A DNA stretch of 64,000 nucleotides from NCBI GenBank assembly GCA_003116995.1, contig BDSL01000109.1, forward strand, positions 124,001 to 188,000, given 5' to 3'. The notes beneath the pieces were generated by a model that made no database searches, was not told the origin of the DNA, and saw nothing but the letters and a program-made list of their open reading frames with translations. Shown here in pieces: positions 47,238 to 58,898 of this stretch. Source of the DNA: Yamagishiella unicocca (taxonomy: Eukaryota > Chlorophyta > Chlorophyceae > Chlamydomonadales > Volvocaceae). Within the stretch, counting starts at the first letter, position 1. The number at the start of each line of letters is the position of its first letter. The translations under genes were made by a program, and so were the position numbers.

Positions 47238-50200
47238 CTACAGCTGCAGCAGCCGCTCAATCTCCGCCGCCAGCTCCTGCATCACCCGCTGGCCAACCGA
47301 ACCGCACTCACCGCCCTCCTCTCTTTCGTCACCACGACCTGCCTCCGAGTCCACACCCTCCACTGCACCGCCTTGCGTAGTCGCCTCAACACCCCCTCGT
47401 GCGGCTCGGAGCCTCCTAGCGCCGCCGCCGTCCGTCGTACCTGCGACGCCGCTGCCGCCAGTCGTGCCTGCGACGCCGCCGCCGCCGCCGCCAATGGTGC
47501 CCGCGGCGTCCTCGTCTCTGTTGATCGCGGTCCGCCGCACGGCGCGCAGTCCCGCCTCCGCGACCAACTCGAACAAGTGCGACACGTTCGCGGCAGTGCC
47601 CCAGAGCCCCGCCGGGCCCCCGTCTGCTGGACCCCCGGAGTCGTCCGCCGCGCGGAACGGCTGCCCCGGGTCGGGATCTGAATGCTGCAGCTGGGCCCGC
47701 AGCTGTTCCGCCGCCGCTTCCATGCCCAGGTCTATCAGCAGGGCATCCACGGCTCCGACGAGGCGCCTGCTCCCCGAGCCTGGTCCATTGCCGCTACTAC
47801 CGCTACTGCCGCTACTGCCGCCACTACCGCCGCTACTGCCGCTAGCGGCGCGGTGGTCGCCAGCCCACGCCGCAAGCGCCTGGGTGATGGCTTGCTGGTG
47901 CCTGAGGGGAGGCGAGGGGTGGCGTGGGGGTGGGGGTGAAGGTCGCGTGTGGGAGGGCGATGCGATGGATCACCTATGCAAGGTCTGCCCATACACACGA
48001 GTGCCAGGCGATGTGCCCGATGGTTTTACCTTTGGGTCTGGAACCCACTGTAATCGTTACAACACAACGCACGAGGGTGCTCATAAGCACGAGGGTGCTG
48101 CCGAGCGTATCATTGAGTGAGTGGACGATATTGGACCAGGGTTGTTGTAACGGTTACAGACCAGGGTGTCGTCGCCATGGGCCCTGATCGAACAACTGTT
48201 CATTCACTCCCTACAACCCAGTGCGTGTTGGCACCTGCCAACACGCAATCCCCACGGCGCGTTGCCGGCCCCCATACCCGCAACCCGCTACCTGGATAGC
48301 GCCTCTTCCACCGCCGCCGACGGGGCCGCGTGCAGCTGCGCCATCATAGCCATGTCGCCGCCGGCTCCGGAACCACCACCGGCACCGCCCGCTGCGCCCT
48401 CCCGCTGGCCGGCCGCCCGCTGCCGCCACCTGTCCAGGCGCTGCTGCCAGGCCTTGATCACGTCCTGAGGCCGCTGCCCCGGCTGCCACAGGTCGACGGA
48501 CACAGTCGCGGCGCGGCCGAACTGGTATGTGGATTTGCACTCCTGTAGCACCCAAGCATCCAAGAGGTACATCAGCGTGGTCCGATGTCGGCGGCGCTAG
48601 CTTCTAAGAGTCCTCCGCTAAGGTCCCCACCCCCCGCAACTCTCTTCCCAAAAGGTTATTCTTTCGGGTTTTCCTTTAGGACGTGTCCAACAGATTCCTC
48701 GCCACCCCCCGGACACCTTGCGTTATGGTGGTGGGGAGGCCATTTTCAAGTCATCACAATAATTTCCCACACCACGCGGTTTGAGGCGGGAGACGAACGA
48801 GGGGCGCCAAGAGCGTGCAAGGGCGCTCATAGGGCTTGGCCTTTGGTTGTTGTAACACACGTCTTAGCAACAGTTCCTACTACGTTATGCGTAATGTATT
48901 GGAGATCAAGGTTTTGACTTCTGGCCAGGGGACTGACTGGACTGACTCGACTTAATCGCACAGCGCTGCAGAAACCACTAATCACGGCCTACCCGCCGCC
49001 ACGATCCCCATTTGTGTGTTGGACCACCGGCATCCTCTCTACCGTACCCGCGCCACTTGCTGCCCGGTGTGCCATTGATCGTGATGGGCCACAATGGTAT
49101 GGTGGACGAGCGAGCAGGTGGAAAGCGCCTTACGAACGTGCCCAATGTAGCACACACGCGTGCCTGCTGCACTCGAACACACGCACGGGAAGGGGCGCAG
49201 CGGGCCCTGATGGAGCCGCAATGTGCTCCTCCCCTCCGTCCGTCACTCACCGCGGCCACGAACATAGCGGGTGCAAGGAGCGCGGAGGTGTATCGCGGCA
49301 CGGTGCGTGAGACGGTGACCCCTGGGTCGGTGCATGTCAGGATGAGGTCCCGTTGAACCGAGTCGGCCTTGCGGCTCAGTTGGCAGCTTCCGCTCGTCTG
49401 CGTGTACGACACGCCGGGGCCTGCGTGCGCGGCGGGCGCGGCAGAAGGCATGGGCAAGTTTGACGAAGTACGACAATAACACTGCGTAACGCTGTGTAAC
49501 AGCTACTGCTACGTACTGCGTGGAAACGCCTTTGTGGTGCTCCTTGCCCAAACAGCACCACATATCACCTAGGTCGCGCACAAAACGTCTCCGCGCACGA
49601 CACAATACGCCTCTGATTCTCTCTCCCTGATTCCACCACCTGGTTTGCAACCCACTGTGACGGTTACTACTACGTTATCAAGGCCATGGCCCTTTCTTGC
49701 CGTGTACCGTGTTTGGATAGGAGCCATCTCCTGTGACGTGAAAGCCCTAAATGGATGAATGCGCGTCACGGCAAGCACGCCATCATCGAGGGTGAGCCTA
49801 GAGTAGGCACGGACAGAGAGAGTTCCATGGAGGGGAGGCGTTGGGGCTGCGGCAGCAGAGGTGCCGGGTCGGAAATAGACCAATGGACCGTAACAGCTAT
49901 GAACCCCCGTCCCTCCAAGCTGGCTTGCCGTGTCCAGGCCGTGCTACCTCGCTCCGCCCGCTCGCTGCCGGACGGAGGCCTGCGTGGTACGTGCACCTAC
50001 CCTCTATCATGGCCGGCATGTCGGAGGGCGGGGTGAAGACGGGCTCGCTGCACTGCTGCCGCAGCTCCTCCCGCAGCCTCTGTCCCGCCGGCCGCAACGC
50101 GCCACGCAACCGGGAGACAGCCGCGTCCAGGGCATCCGCATGCGCGTTGAACCACGAGTCGCCAGCGGCCCTCAGGTCCTGGCCCAGCGAGCTGGCAGGG

Positions 50201-50872
50201 GGAGCCAAACATGGCTACACGTCAGGTCTGACGACGGCGCGCCGCCGGAATGGCGTCTTTCAGGGCGCGGGGCCTGCTGCTCGCTCTCCGTGGCGACACG
50301 TTCATGCTAGGGGGACGCGAGGCAGGTTGCGAGTGTTTCCAGGCCTGCAACCTCACACGCCACACTCAACACTACCTACCCGCCCCTCTCCTCTCCCTCC
50401 TGCGGCCTCCTTGCTGCGGCTGCTGCATCAGGAGCAGCGGTGACGTTGTTGCGCTGCCAACTACTAACGCGGTGCGCGAGAGGACTCAGCAGCCACAAGG
50501 TAGCATTCCGCCGTTCTCGCCCACATCTCCCTCTCTCGCCCCTGTAGCTACGTGTGCGCGACTGCGCGTGCTCCGCTCTCCTCACCGCAACCACATCAGC
50601 GGCTCTCCTCACCTGACATTGTCCAGGAACGCGAGCAAGCGCTCCCCCGTAAAGCTTTTGGCGCCCGCATCGTCGGCAGCCCCGGCCCCGCTCGCTATGG
50701 CAGTGACAGCAGAATGGGCGGATCCCCGTCATGCGACATTAAGGAAGCACGCATGGGTGCCGTCACGACTTCCGTCGCAGCGAGGCGCAAATTTAAACTG
50801 GGTCGCCGCGAAGACTCTACCTGACGAGGGTGAGGAGAGCACCAATAGCAGCAAGCACGCAATCGCTCGCAT
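47238..50872 (-). CDS. Unknown protein with N-terminal signal peptide
   Basis: Six minus-strand exons join in phase: 50872-50821, 50694-50613, 50191-50001, 49420-49251, 48542-48292, 47901-47238 (TAG), giving 469 residues. The first exon encodes a classic signal peptide, MRAIACLLLLVLSSPSS, so the protein should enter the secretory pathway. The next exons give an amphipathic helical region (LLAFLDNVSSLGQDLRAAGD, RLREELRQQCSEPVF), then a compact region with three cysteines (SGSCQLSRKADSVQRDLILT, SALLAPAMFVAAECKSTYQF) and VSVDLWQPGQ. Helical segments follow, interrupted by Gly/Ser-rich linkers encoded by imperfect triplet repeats, ending in ELAAEIERLLQL. No membrane helix after the signal and no ER-retention tetrapeptide. 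I do not recognise the family. Introns carry LINE tail fragments. The spacing between stop and next gene gives no functional hint. Confidence 0.78.
48003..48063 (+). mobile_element. LINE 3'-end fragment in intron
   Basis: GTGCCAGGCGATGTGCCCGA, TTACCTTTGGGTCTGGAACC and CTGTAATCGTTACAAC repeat the end of the LINE at 61728-61790, in opposite orientation. A CACGAGGGTGCT direct duplication follows at 48069-48098. Confidence 0.65.
48134..48167 (-). repeat. Micro-insertion of LINE 3' tail with 9-bp duplication
   Basis: GACCAGGGT at 48134-48142 and 48159-48167 flanks the 16-bp TGTTGTAACGGTTACA, identical to the terminal 16 bases of the LINE at 61728-61743. In an intron of the signal-peptide gene. 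Confidence 0.65.
49641..49670 (+). mobile_element. Diverged LINE tail in intron
   Basis: TTTGCAACCCACTGTGACGG followed by TTACTAC resembles the CCCACTGTAACCGTTACAAC end of the LINE family. Confidence 0.4.
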
Positions 50873-52764
50873 GTGAGGAGAGCCTTTTGATGCGTGGTTT
50901 ATCTTATTGCATGACGAAGACTGGAGTTGCGCCAATCCGCCTGCTTTTGCAGAACGTGCCTCGGCGGGGTCGTCCTAGAACGCTAACAGACGCAGCTTCA
51001 CGGCCAGCCGCGACATCCTTGTATATAGCATTTGCCCTGGCTACCAAGTTGTAGTACCACGTTGTGGATGTGGCACGTGCGTTGAAATGGGTTGAATTGT
51101 CTTACTGCCGACATGTTGGAATTTTTAACTGTACCCATCACGCGCAAAGCTATGCTAGTGCAAACACGTCGTAATTCCTTCTTATTTGGCATAATTAAGC
51201 GCACACTGTGGTTCCGGTGTTCCGGAGCCGTGTCGTGTCGCGACCCTTATGCTTCTGTCTGCAGTCTGCACCTACACGATCCAAACTAACCATTCCACCT
51301 ATTCATGGTCATGATATAATACTACACAGATAAATCTGCGGATCATTTCCAGTTTACAAGCGCTGACCGCCGACAGAGGGCTACATGAATGCTAAACCAA
51401 ACTTCTCCCGTCGTAAGGCCGGAGTAAAATGCAATGCATACACGCAGCTCTATTATAATTTACGTCTTCCTAATACAACGGATCCAAGCTTGTTGGACCC
51501 CTGTTGGACGCAAGCGTTTTCGTATTTTTCCTCCCTGCATCACCACGAGGCAACCCTGCTGTAGCAATCAGAGAGTATGTTTTGAGATTCATAGGGTTTA
51601 AGGCGTGCATTGTTATCTGATGACCTGTCGGACTTCCGGCAAGAGACGCGCGCACCTACCAAGCGTTTCATGAGGACGCGCCAGGCAGAAGTGAGCGCGG
51701 ATGGGCTACGTGAGGCACCCAGGTTAATTGTGCACGCGGACTTGGGGGGGGGAGGGACACGCGATCCGGCCCTGTCCGGCCTAACGCGAATCCTAGGTGG
51801 AGAAGGTGTAAACTTTACTCATGCGTTCAGGCTGCATGCATGCTGAAGGTTTTGGTTCGACGGCCTGAACCCCGAATGGCTGAGTCTGGGGGATAGGCCG
51901 GATTGCGGAGAAATGCTGCCGCCGCCAGCAGGGCCATTCATGAGGCTGTCTACGTATGTACCACCATCTATCCGTGCCGTGTCTCCCATGTGTCCCCACA
52001 TTTTGCTTGCACGTGCGAGCTCTCAAGTTGGACCCAGGCTGAGACCAGACAGCTAATGTGTGATCTGTGCCGCTTGTAAAGCGTATCGAGCGGACGCCTT
52101 CGCCGCCGTGTTAGGTGACCAGGTGTGGGCAGGCGACCTTTCTGTCTTAGGCGGTTTGTTGGGTTTGGCTTGATTGCTTGCCTCGCTCGATGAGACCGAT
52201 AAACCCAAGCCTTATCAGGCGGAAGCAAGGAGGACAATCCTATTGCGCGAGTGCTGCGCTGGGTGCTGCTGGGTGGGGGTGCACTTCTATACAAGTAGAT
52301 AGTAGCCTCTCGGGACCTACCCTGTCATGCATGGGTCGGGGGGCGGAAGGCACGCAGGGGCTGCGGTTAACCAGGAGCCACGAGAGAGAGGAAAAGCGGG
52401 GGCCTGTAGCCCCATGTAACCTGCCAAATCTTCCTGCTAGCAACAGGATGTTGCAGTGCCCCGGCTGCCCTGTCCGCCTACATACACACGTACCTTGTCG
52501 CATAAGCAAGTCACCAGGCGTCGCTTGATCGACGAAGCGCGCTCCGCCGCACATCCGCGCTAGGTCGCGGCCGCTCGTGCATATTTGCTTCGCTCGTTTT
52601 GTATACCGATATCCAAAAATAAAATGCCATGCATTTCGTGAAACGGGTCGTCAGCAATCATCAAATCGCGCATGCGCATGCCTGGCGCGTTCGACGGCTC
52701 AGGAACGACATACGCGTAGCCACGTTTCCATTCTCACGCATCAGGAGCACGCCTGTACTGTTTT

Positions 52765-52890
52765 CCTGTGCCTTTCGGGTCGTCTGCTGGCTGCAAGCGC
52801 TGGCTTCTCGTACGGTGAGGTCTAAGTTGGGCCGCCTCCCTTCGTGGGCTCGCCCGAGCTTGAAGACACTGCTGCACCTTTTTATTATCT
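52765..52890 (+). mobile_element. Dispersed repeat family R1, truncated copy 3
   Basis: Contains TGCCTTTCGGGTCGTCTGCT, TACGGTGAGG and GGGCTCGCCCGAGCTTG, the distal third of the R1 unit. Confidence 0.5.
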
Positions 52891-53654
52891 TGGATCCTTA
52901 CAAGCTCTTTGACATTGTAAGGCCCCGACGAGTCAGGAGGCTCATGGACTACGAACCATTGTACTGAATACGATATGAAAGCGTGACCCGATAACATAGC
53001 ACCCTATATCTTGGTGCACGCGATTATTGCTGGACGGTGATTCCTGATACGGTGCAACACGCTCGATTGTCCGCGTTGGTTCTCACGGCTGGTCGCCTGC
53101 TGCAGCGTGGCATTGGCGCGTTATGCTCATTGCCCACAGTTCAGCGCGAATGGCATTTTAGGCCGGGCAGAATGCGAGAGTTACATGGAAGCTGGGCAGG
53201 CCAAAGGGCTGTCATATGCCGTAATGAGCGCGTAATGTCGTAGTCGGTCAGCACCTGCCACTTGCTGGCGGCGCACCTCATGTTGGCCGCCACGCACTGC
53301 ACGGTATGTGTGAAGAGCTTACCTCGCGACAAGGAAGTGCGATAAGGAAGTAAGTAAAGCAGAGGTGCAGGCAGAACCAGTGCGATGGGTTATTGTACCT
53401 CACCCGAACTCGCTCGAACGTAGCAGTTGAGAGTCGTTGGGAGGCAGTTGCGACAGTATTTGGAGCATGTGTGCATGACACTGAATCATATTTCGAAGAA
53501 GTTAGGCGTTTCATGCGATAATAATAAACATTGTGCATTTTGCCAAGATTACGTATGTATGCCAAGATTACGTATGTATGCTCGCAGCCGGGTTGAGGTA
53601 CCCTTCTTACAACCCTCGCTTCTATCGGCCGCTTTACCTCACAAATGGTACAGT

Positions 53655-54320
53655 GTTCGCAAGCCCAGACGAACCCAGGACAAGAAGAGGGTTTAGGTCC
53701 ATATCTGTGGGGTCATCATATAAGAGCCGTGGCGGGCCGGACCCAGCAGACGTCCCGAACGGCCCTGAAAGGCACCCGAAGGCACAGAGACGCCACCCTG
53801 CCCAAACAGCAGCCAAGACGTGGCAGCCATAGCCAACTGATTCCGAGGCCGCCAGGCACCATGAATCGGAAGGCACACCCCACACGAAACAGCGGGGAAG
53901 GGCGACAAAGGAGCCGCGAAGAGCGGCCCAAGGCGGCCCCCCGACGGCCGCATCCAAAGGACAGTTGGCAAGTGGCAGGGGGAAGAACCCAGAACGGCTA
54001 CAAACCGCATAGACCTGCCAACCTTCATGCCTCATCTGCCAGCGAAAGGACGATCAGCACAAAGGGCACTCTAAAAACGCGAGCAGAGCACCATCGATAG
54101 CAGCCCACATGGACAACGACCAAGGCTCGCCAGCCCACCACATGCACAACTAAGATGCACATATTGGGCTCGGTGGACACCGCCAGAAGCGGAACGCGGT
54201 CCGAAACACCAGGAGCACCCTGCACAACCGGGGGGAGGAGAAAAGCAGCCGCCGAGAGCGGGCGGTTGAGGTGGCGCAGGCGAGGGCGCGAGGGCGCTGG
54301 ACATGCACAGTGTCAAGCCC
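53655..54320 (-). mobile_element. Dispersed repeat family R1, longest copy
   Basis: Minus strand reads CTGTTTGGGCAGGGTGGCGT, GGACGTCTGCTGGGTCCGGC and TTGTCCTGGGTTCGTCTGGG. It extends about 300 bp further 5' than the other copies. Open frames on either strand lack any recognisable domain. Confidence 0.55.
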
Positions 54321-54473
54321 CATCGTCGGAACGTGCATTTCGTGGGCAGCTGGGCCCTATGCCCCGATTGCCTATTGCTGTATTACGTCTTTAACCGTAG
54401 TGATGCATCACGCCTCTCTGCGAGGCAAGACGTGAGTGCTGCGCTGGCAGCTGCGAGGTAGCTGTCGGTTGGT

Positions 54474-54566
54474 CCTGGAGCCGCAGGCTCCAGGGAGGAG
54501 AGCTGTACGGCGGGGGCGCGGCTGCGCGCGGGCATTTAGAGCACAACACCGATCGTCTCGGTGTTG
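54474..54566. repeat. Two adjacent perfect hairpins
   Basis: CCTGGAGCC and GGCTCCAGG (54474-54494, 3-base loop) and CAACACCGA and TCGGTGTTG (54544-54566, 5-base loop) each have 9-bp perfect stems. No gene or terminator context explains them. Confidence 0.6.
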
Positions 54567-54826
54567 CGCCACGGAAGAAAGCCATAGCCAACGCAGAGAC
54601 AGGGCGGAGCGAATCAATCCGCACGCGGCGGCGTAGAATGAAGTTCGCCAGGGGTTCAAAGTCGGCAGATAAGGATCTGGGCGGGACGGATACGGCGCGA
54701 GGTCGACAAACTGCTCATCACATGCCGCCATCCATGGCCCATCCACCTGTCTATGGTAGACAGCGCCGACAACAGCGACAACAGGCGTCGTCCTCGTATC
54801 GGCCCTAGGTCCCCTCAAATGGGTGC

Positions 54827-54903
54827 GTGTATGAGTGTATGAGTGTATGAGTGTATGAGTGTATGAGTGTATGAGTGTATGAGTGTATGAGTGTATGAGT
54901 GTA
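54827..54903. repeat. 8-bp minisatellite
   Basis: About nine perfect copies of GTGTATGA in tandem. Confidence 0.9.
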
Positions 54904-55029
54904 GTGTATATGAGCTTTCGGCGAAGTGGGTGCCATAATTATGGTATGTTGGCATTACTGAGGCCCGTGGCTGCACCGAACGAATGCACCATCCCTGCGT
55001 GGCAAGTCCTAAAATAACAAGTGAGAGCC

Positions 55030-55085
55030 TACAGTGTCCTCAAGCCCGGCTGCCCGGGCCCTTGCCCGTGGCCTCACCATAAGGC
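55030..55085 (-). mobile_element. Dispersed repeat family R1, terminal fragment
   Basis: Reverse complement reads GGTGAGGCCACGGGCAAGGG and GCCGGGCTTGAGGACA, matching the end of the copy at 38075-38370. Confidence 0.5.
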
Positions 55086-57053
55086 GGTATTTTAGGACTC
55101 TGCTCCGAAAATTGGTTTCAAAGCGGACGTAGCTAGGGCCCTCGGACGCGAGGTTGGCGCGCAGCTTAGTTTGAAGGTGAAAGGGCTCCGCGAGCTTCCC
55201 TCGTGCGCCTTTCATTGCTGGGGCCTTGACTGCTATCGCATTATTGGGGATCACCTTAGCGGCCGGTTTTGGCTGGACCGTGCTTCATGCGCGACCACGG
55301 TCCGCGTTGCAAGTTCCTTTGTGAATTCGTTGTTTCGCCCACCCGCCCCTCCCTTTCTTGTCTGGGGTCCTGGCTTTTTATCTTGTTTATTGTTTGGGGG
55401 TCCCATTGATTGTCATCCGACCGGGGGGGAGTTGAGAGTTCTGGAGCACTGAGAGCAGAGCGGCACCTGGGCAGCGGCCAAGCGGCGGGCCGGGCTGCGA
55501 CATGGCGGGTGAGAGGCCAGAGGCCAAAGGCCCAGGGCTGCACACCTTCCCCCAACCCACACGTCGCCCCCACGGAAAGGGGACTTTGTCCCTCCTTGTC
55601 CCAGCTTGTCCGTGGCCACAAATTATGCGGGACTCCTGTTGGTTCTGGGATACTCTCACTAAGCTGGAGAGATAAGGAGATGCTGGGCAAGTGGTCTGAC
55701 GACCGGCAGCAGTGGTAGGCGACGCCTCTTACGGCTGCTTCCGGGCGGGCGAAGGGACGGCAAATATGCACCCGTCGAATAGGCTTAAATTGCTGTAAAG
55801 CCATAAAAAACCTAGCTTCTTCATATAATATTTTAACAGTGCCCTCAATCTCAAGCTTTTCTTGAGACGTCGGCCGCGATGTTCGTGCTCTTAACCTGCC
55901 GAACTGTCAGTAGCCACGGACATGGGCCCCTCTTATGTCCCGGTTTCACCTGGAATTTATGACACTGCAACATATTATTATCGGGCAATAAATCGCACAG
56001 CATGTGTCGCAGGTGCGAAAACCACTGACGGCTAGTCCTGACTTTATCTACCGTCCTATGTAAAAATTGTTCATCTTGCATACCCATAACTAGGATTTGC
56101 TTATTTACCTATGTAAAGATGTATCAGTAAAGAGACGGGTCAGAACCCGTACTGCAGTGTTGTACGCATCTGTCGCACCTTGTCGGAAACCGCTTCTCGA
56201 CAAGAGTGATTGACGGCCGTAAGCAACGACCATCCGCAATTGGTGCCGTATATAGTGTACTTATGCGGCACGATTGACATACTCACATTCGTGCTACTTG
56301 AACAGGGTATTGCTACCTCGGTTGCTGGAAAAGCAAACAACGCGCCTGCGTCCTTATTCATTGATACCTCTTCCGGTTTACCCCTGCTATATGCCTTCAA
56401 ACTTCGGCTGTGTCATACATTCGCATTCTACTTCCGGCTAGCCATGTATACTGCGAATCCCTTCCTTACCTTGGCGCACCAAAGCGTGGAGAAGCAGGTG
56501 CGTAGGTTTTCGTCCGTTTGGCCTCTTGAGGGACTGAGTCGGCTCAAACGGAAGAAGTATTTTGCAGTATAATTTTAAATACCGGTACCGGGATTGGGAC
56601 TCGCTCTCCCTGTCGATCAGTGGGAAACGCGCAGCTGCATGACGGGTGTTAGTTCGTAATGTCGCACCAGGACCAATGCTCAATGAACCTACTTATTGCT
56701 CAGCATATAAGAAATACGTTCAGCTTCCGTCTGGGTGCGTGGTGGCCTTTGGGCGACGCAAACGTCGCCAGCGCTGCAGCACATGCACTACTAAGCCGGC
56801 ACAGATGCCCGCGTGCTCTGTCAACGCTAGTATTAAGCGCATCACAATCTATCTGCGGACGTCATGTGTTTCGCCTCTAGAAATGTGCGGCACACAGTGT
56901 ACCGATACCTCCGGCGGCATTCAAGCCCTTGTATGTGCGGTTGTGTTCGTATCGCCACGTTTGCCATATTTCGACGTAGCAAAAACGCCCTGCGATCCTG
57001 GCTGACAAACAATCAACGCCGTATCCCTGCCGTTTTATCGCGTATCGCAACAG

Positions 57054-58898
57054 GAGTCATCGCCGGGCCGCGTTCGGTGTCGAGGAGCAGATGAGGTCCT
57101 TCGTGAAGCTCGCGAGAAGCACACAAAATATAAGTCCTTCGTGATCAGCGGGAACGTTAGGTCCGGCGCTCAACGGATCGGTATGTCGCGGATTCAGTTT
57201 GGCGACGGCGAGTTCGCCAGGGGCGTCCAAGAGCATCAGAGGTTCCAGGAGAAGGCGCCCCGCCATGAACCGCTACCGGAGATCGATGAACCGGTGCAGC
57301 TGACGCGCACACTATCGCGGAGCAGCAGAATGTTCAGGCGCGAGGAGACTGGTGAGCGTTTGGCCGTGGCAAGCAAGGCACAGCAGGGGTATGTTGACGA
57401 TGATGAAGACGATTACGCCGCACCTCTGCGTCGGTCTTCTTCCTCGTATCGATTTCACGGAGTGCTGGGGAGCGCCTTCCAGGCGTTCTCATCGTTCTCC
57501 ACCTCAGAGCAGCATCAGCAACCCGAGGACGGCAGCAGCGGCAAGGGCATCCGCGCAACAGTCAGCATGAAAAGCTTTGGCCGCTCCAGAATGCAGGGCG
57601 AGCCGATCCGGCCCTCACTCCCCCCTGCCCACACTGCTGCCGACGACGGAACGGAGCGATGGGACAAGATTCTGCGGTCGCTGCAGGAGTCTCAGCCGAG
57701 CGTCGACGAGCCGACGCTGATTCCTGTGGACTCCGCAGGCGCAGCTTTGGTGACGACTACCCTGGGGCCTTCTGGTGCTTCGGAGCCGCCGCCGGCCGCA
57801 GGAGCGATGCAAGCCACACGCACCAGCAGCTGTCGTCTTCTCTCCCCCTGCGCCCAGCAGCGTGATTTCCTCGCCGCCCGGAGCACTAACAGCATATCCG
57901 CGTCTCAGCTCCAAGGCGCCATCGTAGCGCACCACCTCAGTGTGGATGGACTGGCCTCCGCCGTGGCGGGCGGCCAAGGCCGCGGCGTTGCGTCCTCCCG
58001 CGTCAGCCAGCAGCAGGTTTGCTGGGCGACCGACTCGGGGAGCGACGAGCACGGCGAGGACAGCATGCAGCTGCCAGCAGTCGTCACACCTATGTACGGC
58101 AATTTCGCCGTGCCGACCGTCTACGTAACGTCCGCGCCCAGCTCGACGCCGCCCTCCTCTCAAATAACACCCACAGGCAGCATTACCCGGGATGCGGCAG
58201 CACAGCAGCCGGGCCGCCTCTTCACGCCAACTACTGGCAACACGGCGAGGGTTGCACAGACTCGGCTCCCGCCCAACGGTTCATCCTTGGCGGCCGCCGC
58301 TGCGGCGGCAAGCTGCGCTGCGAACAATGTCCTTACTGGCGCCGCCGTGCAGAACCATCAGGGCCAGCAGGTTTGCAAGCCACTGGAGGGGCTTGCGGAG
58401 GGTGCCAGCGCAAGCGCCGCCGCCGCCGCCCGTCCGGCTGCAGCGGCAGCCCCCGCCTTGTCTGGCTGGAGCAGCAAGACGTCCTCTCGGCGCAACATGC
58501 GGCACACGCTATCCAACGGCGCTTCGTTCTCCGACATCGTCCAGCAGCAGCAGCAGATCGCGGCGCTGAGACTCCACCTGCAGAAGTCCTTGGGTTCGGC
58601 TGCCTGCGGCGGCGGCGGCGGCGGCGGCGGCAGTAATGATGCCTTCGCTGTGCAGCGAAGCGGCCAGGCATTTGTCGTGGCGCCACCCCGCCGCGGCGGC
58701 GGTGACAGCAACAGCACTGATACTGCCGACAGCACGGATGAGGAGGAGGATGCTGACCGCTGCGTCTATAATGCTGCGCGAGCTGCAGCCGCCATCCACT
58801 TGCCGGTGCTGATGTCGTCGGCGTCTTCGTTTACGGGCGAGCCCGCGGCTGCCTCGCAGGTGATGCGCGCAAAAAGCGGCGTCCTGCCGATGCTGTGA
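57054..58898 (+). CDS. Copy C of the undescribed paralogous family (main exon)
   Basis: A 1,845-bp exon encodes 614 residues to a TGA at 58896-58898. It begins after an ACAG acceptor at 57054 in phase 0 with the block ADEVLREAREKH, so a 5' exon is missing, as in A and B. Then IGMSRIQFGDGEF, DEPVQLTRTLSRSS, a central GTERWDKILRSLQES, and a C-terminal ALSGWSSKTSSRRN followed by a Gln-rich helix (DIVQQQQQIAALRLHLQKSL). Compared with A and B the central block has Trp for Val and lacks the preceding SLMSGVLVDGG stretch. After the WSS block it extends about 140 residues with Gly, Ser/Thr/Asp and Ala-rich tracts, including an acidic TDEEEDADR. Codon use is strongly GC-ending, like the other real genes here. 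No domain recognised. Confidence 0.72.
   Translation, partial: ESSPGRVRCRGADEVLREAREKHTKYKSFVISGNVRSGAQRIGMSRIQFGDGEFARGVQEHQRFQEKAPRHEPLPEIDEPVQLTRTLSRSSRMFRREETGERLAVASKAQQGYVDDDEDDYAAPLRRSSSSYRFHGVLGSAFQAFSSFSTSEQHQQPEDGSSGKGIRATVSMKSFGRSRMQGEPIRPSLPPAHTAADDGTERWDKILRSLQESQPSVDEPTLIPVDSAGAALVTTTLGPSGASEPPPAAGAMQATRTSSCRLLSPCAQQRDFLAARSTNSISASQLQGAIVAHHLSVDGLASAVAGGQGRGVASSRVSQQQVCWATDSGSDEHGEDSMQLPAVVTPMYGNFAVPTVYVTSAPSSTPPSSQITPTGSITRDAAAQQPGRLFTPTTGNTARVAQTRLPPNGSSLAAAAAAASCAANNVLTGAAVQNHQGQQVCKPLEGLAEGASASAAAAARPAAAAAPALSGWSSKTSSRRNMRHTLSNGASFSDIVQQQQQIAALRLHLQKSLGSAACGGGGGGGGSNDAFAVQRSGQAFVVAPPRRGGGDSNSTDTADSTDEEEDADRCVYNAARAAAAIHLPVLMSSASSFTGEPAAASQVMRAKSGVLPML

Larger units (their letters stand above)
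50873..57053. other. Intergenic, transposon-littered gap between divergent genes
   Basis: It holds the promoters and missing 5' exon(s) of the signal-peptide gene (minus) and family copy C (plus). Three R1 copies, a telomere-unlike 8-bp satellite and two hairpins are listed separately. Plus-strand frames at 56210-56572 and 56646-57005 are open, the latter Cys-rich, but neither has supporting splice phase or homology that I can see. Confidence 0.5.

Noticed and set aside
53634..54035. 133-residue minus-strand protein
   Set aside because: Same R1 family; no frame conserved between copies.
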